Assembly (NCBI RefSeq): GCF_001668575.1
Contig: NZ_LZMD01000090.1
Location: 22,139-86,138, forward strand
Reading direction: 5' to 3'
Source of the DNA: Mycobacterium sp. 1164985.4
Lineage (GTDB): Bacteria > Actinomycetota > Actinomycetes > Mycobacteriales > Mycobacteriaceae
DNA: 64,000 nt
This document shows, piece by piece, positions 58,428-64,000 of this stretch. Position numbers and translations under genes: made by a program. The notes below the pieces were generated by a model. It was not told the DNA's origin. It ran no database searches and was given only the letters and a program-made list of their open reading frames with translations. Every line of letters begins with the position of its first letter. Position 1 is the first letter of the stretch.

Positions 58428-59276
58428 GTGAGCGCGAAGCGTCCAGGCAGAAGGGAGCAGCCCCCCGCCCCGGCCCCGCTGAGCCCGCTGATCGATGCCC
58501 ACACTCATCTCGATGCGTGCGGCGCGTCCGATGCGGCAAGCGTGACCGCGATCGTCGACCGCGCCGCGGCGGTGGGTGTGCGGGCCGTCGTCACCATCGC
58601 CGACGACCTGGACTCCGCCCGTTGGGTCACCGAGGCCGCCGACGCTGACGAGCGGGTCTACGCCGCCGTCGCCCTGCACCCGACGCGTGCCGACGCGCTG
58701 ACCGACGAGGCCAAGTCCGTCATCGAGCGCCTCGCGAGCCATCCACGGGTCGTCGCGATCGGCGAGACCGGCCTGGACCTGTATTGGCCCGGCAAGCTCG
58801 AGGGCTGCGCGGAACCCACCGTTCAGCGAGACGCCTTCGCCTGGCACATCGACCTCGCCAAGCGGACCAACAAGCCGCTGATGATTCACAACCGGGATGC
58901 CGACGACCAGGTTCTCGACGTGCTGGAAGCCGAAGGCGCTCCCGACACCGTGATCTTTCACTGCTTTTCCTCGGGTCCGGAGATGGCACGTCGGTGCACA
59001 GACCACGGCTGGTTGTTGAGTTTGTCGGGCACCGTCAGCTTCAAGAACGCAAAAGCGCTGCAGGAAGCCGCGGCGCTCATCCCGCGCGGGCAAATGCTCG
59101 TCGAGACCGACGCGCCGTTCCTCACACCCCACCCGTACCGCGGTGCCCCCAACGAGCCCTACTGCCTTCCGTACACTGTGCGAGCGTTGGCGGAAATCAT
59201 CGGGAAGCCGGCTGAGCTGGTCGCACAGGAAACGACGACCACCGCCGAGCACGCCTACGGCCTTCCGAGTTGCTGA
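58428..59276 (+). CDS. tatD: TatD-family metal-dependent DNase
   Basis: A 282-residue TIM-barrel hydrolase. Metal ligands are in LIDAHTHLDACG (HxH), VAIGETGLDLYW (Glu), PLMIHNRDADDQ (His), VIFHCFSSGP (His) and LVETDAPFLTP (Asp). It is probably a 3'-5' DNase or deacylase as in other TatD proteins (Rv1008). GTG 58428 gives an N-terminal extension rich in Arg and Pro of about 22 residues. Confidence 0.95.
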   Translation: MSAKRPGRREQPPAPAPLSPLIDAHTHLDACGASDAASVTAIVDRAAAVGVRAVVTIADDLDSARWVTEAADADERVYAAVALHPTRADALTDEAKSVIERLASHPRVVAIGETGLDLYWPGKLEGCAEPTVQRDAFAWHIDLAKRTNKPLMIHNRDADDQVLDVLEAEGAPDTVIFHCFSSGPEMARRCTDHGWLLSLSGTVSFKNAKALQEAAALIPRGQMLVETDAPFLTPHPYRGAPNEPYCLPYTVRALAEIIGKPAELVAQETTTTAEHAYGLPSC

Positions 59277-59366
59277 CCCGTGGCCTCTCCGTTACCGTGC
59301 TGTGACCGAAAGCGAAGTGCTACGAGGACGTGGCGCTCCGTCCGATAGTCGGGGATATACGACGTT

Positions 59367-60494
59367 TTGAACACTTTCATAAAACTCCACGAGGCGCGTT
59401 CACCGTTACTTCGTCTGCTGGTCGGTGCGACGTTGCTCGCGCTCACCTTCGCAGGCGGCTACGCGGTAGCTGCGCACAAGACCGTCACGCTGACCGTCGA
59501 CGGCTCCTCAACGACGGTGGCGACCATGAAGTCGCGGGTGATTGACGTGGTCGAGGAGAACGGGTTCGACGTCGGTGAGCGCGACGACCTCTTCCCGGCC
59601 GCTGATCAGCAGGTCCACCAGTCCGAGACGATCGTGTTGCGCCGCAGCCGGCCGCTGCAGCTGTCGCTGGACGGCCAGGACAGCAGGCAGGTGTGGACGA
59701 CCGCGTCCACGGTCGACGAGGCTCTCAGCCAGCTGCAGATGACCGACAAGGCGCCCGCCGCCGCGTCGCGCGGTAGTCGGGTTCCGCTGGCAGGAATGTC
59801 GCTGCCGGTCGTCAGCGCCAAGACGGTGCACATCAACGACGGCGGAGCCACGCGCACGGTCACGTTGGCCGCCCCCGACGTCGCCGGCTTGCTCGCCGCG
59901 GCGGGCGCTCCGCTCGAGCAGCGCGACACCGTGGTTCCCGCGCCGTCGGCCCCCGTCAACGACGGTATGCAGGTCGATGTGACGCGCAATCGGATCGACA
60001 AGATCGCCGAGCGCGTGCCCCTGCCGCCAGGTCTCAAGCGAATCGAGGATCCGACGCTGAACCAGAGCCGCGAGGTCGTCGAGGACCCGGGGATGCCGGG
60101 CACGCAGGACGTGATCTTTGCGGTGGCCAAACTCAATGGCATCGAGACAGGAAGATTGCCAGTAGCCAATGTCGTTGTGGCCCCCGCCCGTGAAGGCGTC
60201 GTGCGGGTGGGCACCAAACCCGGCACCGAGGTGCCGCCGATCTCCAACGGCTCTACGTGGGACGCCCTTGCCCGGTGTGAAGCCGGTGGTAATTGGGCGA
60301 TCAACACCGGTAACGGTTTTTACGGTGGCGTTCAATTCGACCAAAACACGTGGGAGCGCAACGGTGGTCTGCGGTATGCTGCGAGAGCCGATTTGGCGAC
60401 ACGAGAAGAACAGATAGCGATTGCTGAAGTCACTCGGGCGCGACAAGGGTGGGGCGCGTGGCCGACTTGTAGCGGGAGGATTGGTGCGCGCTGA
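59367..60494 (+). CDS. rpfB: Resuscitation-promoting factor RpfB
   Basis: A 375-residue muralytic growth factor. An N-terminal hydrophobic helix (about 14-35) is followed by three DUF348 repeats (about 38-205), a G5 domain (about 210-290, REVVEDPGMPGTQ) and the C-terminal lysozyme-like RPF domain with catalytic Glu in CEAGGNWAINTGNGFYGGVQF. In Mtb RpfB as I recall, the helix ends in lipobox AAC before KTVTLTV; here it reads AAH, so the lipidation Cys is missing. The start is TTG 59367. ksgA and ispE follow as in Mtb. Confidence 0.95.
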   Translation: MNTFIKLHEARSPLLRLLVGATLLALTFAGGYAVAAHKTVTLTVDGSSTTVATMKSRVIDVVEENGFDVGERDDLFPAADQQVHQSETIVLRRSRPLQLSLDGQDSRQVWTTASTVDEALSQLQMTDKAPAAASRGSRVPLAGMSLPVVSAKTVHINDGGATRTVTLAAPDVAGLLAAAGAPLEQRDTVVPAPSAPVNDGMQVDVTRNRIDKIAERVPLPPGLKRIEDPTLNQSREVVEDPGMPGTQDVIFAVAKLNGIETGRLPVANVVVAPAREGVVRVGTKPGTEVPPISNGSTWDALARCEAGGNWAINTGNGFYGGVQFDQNTWERNGGLRYAARADLATREEQIAIAEVTRARQGWGAWPTCSGRIGAR

Positions 60495-60529
60495 CCATTC
60501 GACTACTCGGGCGGACCGAGATACGACAA

Positions 60530-61396
60530 TTGGCGAAGGCAATCGACTTCCGGCCACGCAAATCGTTCGGCCAGAACTTTGTCCATGACGCCAACACCGT
60601 ACGCCGGATCGTCTCGTCGTCCGGTGTGCACAAACACGACCACGTGCTCGAGGTCGGGCCCGGTCTGGGCTCGCTGACACTGGCGGTGCTCGATCGCGGC
60701 GCGCGGGTGACCGCCGTCGAAATCGATCCCGTATTGGCCCAGCAACTACCGACCACGATCGCCGAGCACTCGCACAGCGAGATCAACCGGCTCACCGTGC
60801 TCAACCGCGACATCCTGGGGTTGCGTCGCGACGAGCTCGACGAGGAGCCGACGGCCCTGGTCGCCAACCTGCCGTACAACATCGCGGTTCCTGCGCTGCT
60901 GCATCTGATGGCAGAGTTCCCCTCTATCCGCACTGTGATGGTGATGGTGCAGGCCGAGGTCGCCGAGCGGCTCGCGGCCGAACCCGGCGGCAAGGACTAC
61001 GGCGTGCCCAGCGCCAAGGTGCGCTTCTTTGGCAAGGTCCGCCGGTACGGAATGGTGTCGCCGACGGTGTTCTGGCCGATTCCGCGGGTGTACTCGGGCC
61101 TGGTCGGCATCGAGCGCTACGAGACGTCGCCGTGGCCCACCGACGAGTCCTTCCGCGAGCAGGTGTTCGCGCTGATCGACATCGCGTTCGCCCAGCGGCG
61201 CAAGACGGCGCGCAACGCGTTCGCCGAGTGGGCGGGTTCGGGCAACGAGTCGGCGCGCAGGCTGCTCGCAGCCAGCATCGACCCGTCGCGTCGCGGTGAG
61301 ACTCTCTCGATCGCCGATTTCGTCCGGCTGCTGCAGCGGTCCGGAGAGGTCGACGAGCCGACGTCGAGATCCAAGGGCTCGATCACCGTCCGCTGA
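60530..61396 (+). CDS. ksgA: 16S rRNA dimethyladenosine transferase KsgA
   Basis: A 288-residue (from TTG 60530) SAM methyltransferase that dimethylates A1518/A1519. Motifs are FRPRKSFGQNFVHDANTVRRIV, VLEVGPGLGSLTLAVLD, VEIDP, NLPYN and VFWPIPRVYSGLV. Codons from 60491 read LTIRLLGRTEIRQLAKAIDF, which matches the N-terminus of actinobacterial KsgA, yet no ATG, GTG or TTG exists in that frame between TAG 60470-60472 and TTG 60530. Initiation at CTG 60491, behind GGGAGGA, is therefore possible. Confidence 0.94.
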   Translation: MAKAIDFRPRKSFGQNFVHDANTVRRIVSSSGVHKHDHVLEVGPGLGSLTLAVLDRGARVTAVEIDPVLAQQLPTTIAEHSHSEINRLTVLNRDILGLRRDELDEEPTALVANLPYNIAVPALLHLMAEFPSIRTVMVMVQAEVAERLAAEPGGKDYGVPSAKVRFFGKVRRYGMVSPTVFWPIPRVYSGLVGIERYETSPWPTDESFREQVFALIDIAFAQRRKTARNAFAEWAGSGNESARRLLAASIDPSRRGETLSIADFVRLLQRSGEVDEPTSRSKGSITVR

Positions 61397-61414
61397 CGTT
61401 TCGCGCCACGGGGT

Positions 61415-62206
61415 CTATTGCAACGCGCGGACGATCAACGCGATGAACTCGCGGCACGACTGATACCGGTCCGCGGGCGTCTTCGCCAACGCCTTGGCCA
61501 TGATCGAGTCGAAAGCGCGTGGCAGCCAGTCGGTTTCCCGTGAGAACCGCGGCGGCGGGTGATGCAGGTGCGCCTCGACCAGACCCACGCGGGAGTCTTC
61601 CCGATAAGGCGGCGATCCGGTGATCAGCTCGACCGCCGTGCACGCCAGCGCGTATTCGTCGGTGGCCTCCGACGGCGCCCGCCCGGCGATCAGTTCCGGG
61701 GCCGAGTACGCCAGCGAGGCCTCCACCTCCGTCGGGCGACGACAGAAGTCGTCGGTCAGCTCGACGGCCACCCCGAAGTCGATGAGCACTGCGCGCGAGC
61801 CGTCGGGCTCGATCAGGATGTTCGCGGGTTTGACATCGCAGTGCACGATCGCGCGGTTGTGGATGTAGTCGAGGGCGTCGGCTATCTGGCCGAGGGCGGC
61901 GAGACGTTCGGGCAGTGTCCGCAGGCGCTGCGCCCCGCCACCGGCGACGAACTCCATCGTCAGCCACCCCGCCCCCCGTTCGTACACGGTCACGATGTGC
62001 GGGTGGTCGAGTCGGTGGGCGAACTCGAACTCCCGCCGCAGGCGGGCCACGTGGGCACGGTCGCGCGCGTGTTCGTCGAGCACCTTGAACGCGATAACCC
62101 GCGCCGGGTTTTCGGCGTCGTGCACCCGGTAGACCGTGGCGGATCCGCCTCGGCCGAGGACCTCGTCGACCACGTAATCGTCGAACCGGTCGCCGACGGA
62201 CAGCAC
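61415..62206 (-). CDS. Soluble Ser/Thr protein kinase, Pkn-like, kinase domain only
   Basis: A 263-residue Hanks-type kinase without TM helix or sensor domain. The glycine loop is GRGGSATVYRV, the Lys is in IAFKVLDEH, the catalytic loop IVHCDVKPANILIE and the metal loop LIDFGVAV. The usual HRD is HCD, so the Arg that anchors activation-loop phosphates is missing. It ends at the C-lobe (RYQSCREFIALIV). GTG 62206. It sits between ksgA and ispE on the opposite strand and is not there in Mtb as I recall. The target is unknown. Confidence 0.92.
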   Translation of the reverse strand: MLSVGDRFDDYVVDEVLGRGGSATVYRVHDAENPARVIAFKVLDEHARDRAHVARLRREFEFAHRLDHPHIVTVYERGAGWLTMEFVAGGGAQRLRTLPERLAALGQIADALDYIHNRAIVHCDVKPANILIEPDGSRAVLIDFGVAVELTDDFCRRPTEVEASLAYSAPELIAGRAPSEATDEYALACTAVELITGSPPYREDSRVGLVEAHLHHPPPRFSRETDWLPRAFDSIMAKALAKTPADRYQSCREFIALIVRALQ

Positions 62207-62286
62207 GAGTTCAGACTAATGCCGGCGGCAACGTGCACCTTCTGAGACGGCTGCCCGCCGCTCTGTCCCTCCGATAGTGTCGTGAC

Positions 62287-63261
62287 GTGCCAGGTTGGAA
62301 CGGGAACACCGCCTCCGAGTGGGTCCCCACCGGATCGGTCACCGTGCGGGTGCCCGGCAAGGTAAACCTCTATCTTGAAGTCGGTGACCGCCGCGGCGAC
62401 GGCTATCACGAACTCACCACCGTGTTCCACGCCGTGTCGCTGCTCGACGAGGTCACCGTACGCAACGCGGACATGCTGTCGCTGGAGATGTCCGGTGAAG
62501 GCGCCGAATCGCTGCCCGCCGCCGAACGCAACCTGGCGTGGCAGGCGGCCGAGCTGATGGCCGAGCACGTGGGCCGCGCCCCGGACGTGGCGATAACGAT
62601 CGACAAATCCATCCCCGTCGCCGGCGGGATGGCGGGCGGCAGCGCCGACGCGGCCGCTGTGCTGGTGGCGATGAACACGCTGTGGGAGTTGGGAGTGCCG
62701 CGCCGCGACCTCCACACGCTGGCGGCCCGGCTCGGCAGCGACGTGCCGTTCGCGCTGCACGGGGGGACGGCGCTCGGCACGGGCCGCGGCGAGGAGCTGG
62801 CGACGGTTCTGGCCCGCACCACCTTCCACTGGGTGCTGGCGTTCGCCGACGGTGGGCTTTCGACACCCGCGGTGTTCACGGAGATCGACCGCCTGCGCGA
62901 GTCGGCGGGACCGGACCGCGAGGCCCCGCCGCGTCTCGACGATCCCGAGCCGGTGCTGGCGGCACTGGCGTCCGGCGATGCCGCGCAACTCGCCCCGCTG
63001 CTCGGCAACGACCTGCAACCCGCCGCGCTGAGCCTCGACCCGGGCTTGCGCCGCACGCTGCGGGCCGGCACCGAGGCCGGGGCGCTGGCCGGCATCGTGT
63101 CCGGATCCGGCCCGACGTGCGCTTTCCTGTGCGCATCGGCCGGTCAGGCCGTCGATGTGGGCGCGCAGCTGGCAGGCGCGGGCGTGTGCCGCACCGTGCG
63201 GGTCGCCAGCGGCCCCGTCCAGGGAGCCCGGGTGGTGCCGACGCCGTCCACCTCGGTGTAG
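62287..63261 (+). CDS. ispE: 4-diphosphocytidyl-2-C-methyl-D-erythritol kinase IspE
   Basis: A 324-residue GHMP kinase of the MEP isoprenoid pathway. The GHMP ATP loop is PVAGGMAGGSADAAAVLVAM, the N-terminal motif VRVPGKVNLYLEVGDRRGDGYHEL, and motif 3 GIVSGSGPTCAFLC. GTG 62287. It corresponds to Rv1011 and lies downstream of ksgA with the kinase gene interposed. Confidence 0.96.
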   Translation: MPGWNGNTASEWVPTGSVTVRVPGKVNLYLEVGDRRGDGYHELTTVFHAVSLLDEVTVRNADMLSLEMSGEGAESLPAAERNLAWQAAELMAEHVGRAPDVAITIDKSIPVAGGMAGGSADAAAVLVAMNTLWELGVPRRDLHTLAARLGSDVPFALHGGTALGTGRGEELATVLARTTFHWVLAFADGGLSTPAVFTEIDRLRESAGPDREAPPRLDDPEPVLAALASGDAAQLAPLLGNDLQPAALSLDPGLRRTLRAGTEAGALAGIVSGSGPTCAFLCASAGQAVDVGAQLAGAGVCRTVRVASGPVQGARVVPTPSTSV

Positions 63262-63641
63262 TCGCTCGAGCGTTCGGTTGTGCACACGAACGCCGAGATC
63301 AGGCGTACCCAACCGGGTGCTCGGCGGGTGTGACGGAGTGTGAGCCAGACCTCAATAATCGCGAGAGTTTGGCGGCTACTTAAGAGTTGCTTAAGATGAG
63401 CGATGGTGAAGATTAGCTGTCAAGCATCAGGCGCGATGATCTTTCCCGCCGGTGACTTCGGTGGGCGTCTCGTCGGATACGGCGCAGGTTCTGGTGCATC
63501 ACCATTTCGAGACTCAACCGCTCCCAAATCGTGCGCGCGCCTACGCGAAAGCGCCTCCGATCAGGCGGAGCATATGACGTGGGCATTTGCGCTGGGGCTG
63601 ATGTCGCCGGCGCAGCGGCTCCAGAAACCGAGGAGGTCGTC
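63262..63641. other. Intergenic region with 11-bp-period direct repeat before the pks16-like gene
   Basis: 380 bp with no convincing gene. At 63379-63396 CTTAAGA occurs twice with a 4-bp spacer (GTTG), an 11-bp period typical of OmpR/PhoP-type response regulator sites. GTGTGA also recurs twice near 63328-63342. The short ATG frame at 63403 has no family resemblance. The region probably carries the promoter of the downstream gene. Confidence 0.45.
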
Positions 63642-64000
63642 GTGAGCCGATTCACCGAGAAGATGTACCGCAACGCCCACACCGTGACGACGGGCATGGT
63701 CACCGGTGAACCGCACGAACCGGTCCGGCACACCTGGGGCGAGGTGCACGAGCGGGCGCGCTGCATTGCTGGTGGCCTGAGGAAGGCCGGCATCGGCCTG
63801 GGCGACGCCATCGGCGTGCTGGCCGGCTTCCCGGTCGAGATCGCACCGACCGCGCAGGGTCTGTGGATGCGCGGCGCCAGCCTGACCATGCTGCACCAGC
63901 CCACCCCGCGTACCGACCTCGCCGTGTGGGCCGCGGACACCATGAACGTCGTGCGGATGATCGAGGCCAAGGCCGTGATCGTCTCCGAGCCGTTTCTGGT
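63642..64000 (+). CDS. AMP-binding acyl-CoA synthetase-like protein (Pks16-like), 5' part
   Basis: Starts GTG 63642 with GAGGAGG 6 bp upstream and runs off the window after about 119 codons. SRFTEKMYRNAHTVTTGMVTGEP and HTWGEVHERARCIAGGLRKAGIG are the typical start of an AMP-binding (FadD-like) enzyme, followed by LAGFPVEIAPTAQGLWMRGA. The position matches Rv1013 (pks16) downstream of ispE. The AMP-binding core motifs lie beyond the window, so activity cannot be judged. Confidence 0.82.
   Translation, partial: MSRFTEKMYRNAHTVTTGMVTGEPHEPVRHTWGEVHERARCIAGGLRKAGIGLGDAIGVLAGFPVEIAPTAQGLWMRGASLTMLHQPTPRTDLAVWAADTMNVVRMIEAKAVIVSEPFL

Noticed and set aside
59277..59366. MtrA-like site upstream of rpfB (GTTACC...GTGACC)
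   Set aside because: Similarity to the MtrA motif is weak; not reported as a site.
63403..63645. 80-codon ATG frame between ispE and the pks16-like gene
   Set aside because: No ribosome binding site, no family resemblance, and it overlaps the likely promoter and the next start.
1..64000. CRISPR arrays, insertion sequences, prophage or rRNA genes
   Set aside because: None seen: no regularly spaced repeats, transposase, integrase or rRNA stretches.

Overview
The window is high-GC mycobacterial chromosome. Gene content and order match the region of Mycobacterium tuberculosis (Mtb) from about Rv0954 to Rv1013: DUF5336 gene, perM, purN, purH, MoxR/VWA pair, echA7-fadE12-accA2-accD2-fadE13, rpmF, mprAB-pepD-moaB2, mscL, SAF protein, ruc, galU, moeA1/glp, rimJ, glpR, tRNA-Ala, cAMP-dependent acetyltransferase, alkB, arcA, pmt, rsmI, pabB, metS, tatD, rpfB, ksgA, ispE and a pks16-like gene. 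Two tandem MspA-type porin genes, typical of fast growers, point to Mycolicibacterium rather than a slow-growing pathogen. The Mtb comparison is from memory, not from a search.

Layout. 1-13 kb: an SfnG-type flavin monooxygenase, two envelope/division proteins, the last purine steps, a lipoprotein, a MoxR-VWA pair, a DUF1707 protein, an NmrA-like SDR, and a small membrane protein coupled to an HTTM protein. 13-21.5 kb: a tightly coupled minus-strand operon whose gene set resembles the liu/atu (leucine and acyclic-terpene) pathways. 21.5-31 kb: rpmF, mprAB-pepD-moaB2, a small acidic ORF under a CRP-type site, the porin duplication, mscL, a SAF protein, ruc under a CIRCE element and 5-FTHF cyclo-ligase. 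31-44 kb: galU, the Glp/GlpR division pair, tRNA-Ala(CGC), decayed genes (DUF302-like, a deleted sodA), a cAMP-binding acetyltransferase coupled to an AroE-like gene, and several exported proteins. 44-51 kb: alkB, soxR, arcA, a DUF559-type gene bracketed by palindromic repeats, pmt, rsmI, a DUF1330 gene and pabB. 51-55.5 kb: two successive ECF41 sigma factor/FAD-oxidoreductase modules, both with similar ECF41-like promoters. 55.5-64 kb: gdhA, metS, tatD, rpfB-ksgA, a soluble Ser/Thr kinase, ispE and a truncated acyl-CoA synthetase gene.

Themes: envelope stress (MprAB-PepD, MscL, Ruc), division and growth (DUF5336 protein, PerM, Glp/GlpR, RpfB), outer-membrane permeability (porins), and cAMP signalling (CRP-type sites and a cAMP-gated acetyltransferase). 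The most interesting non-core pieces are the duplicated ECF41 modules, the repeat-bracketed DUF559 gene, the porins with changed constriction residues, and the atu-like operon. All family and motif calls were made by eye; no search was run.
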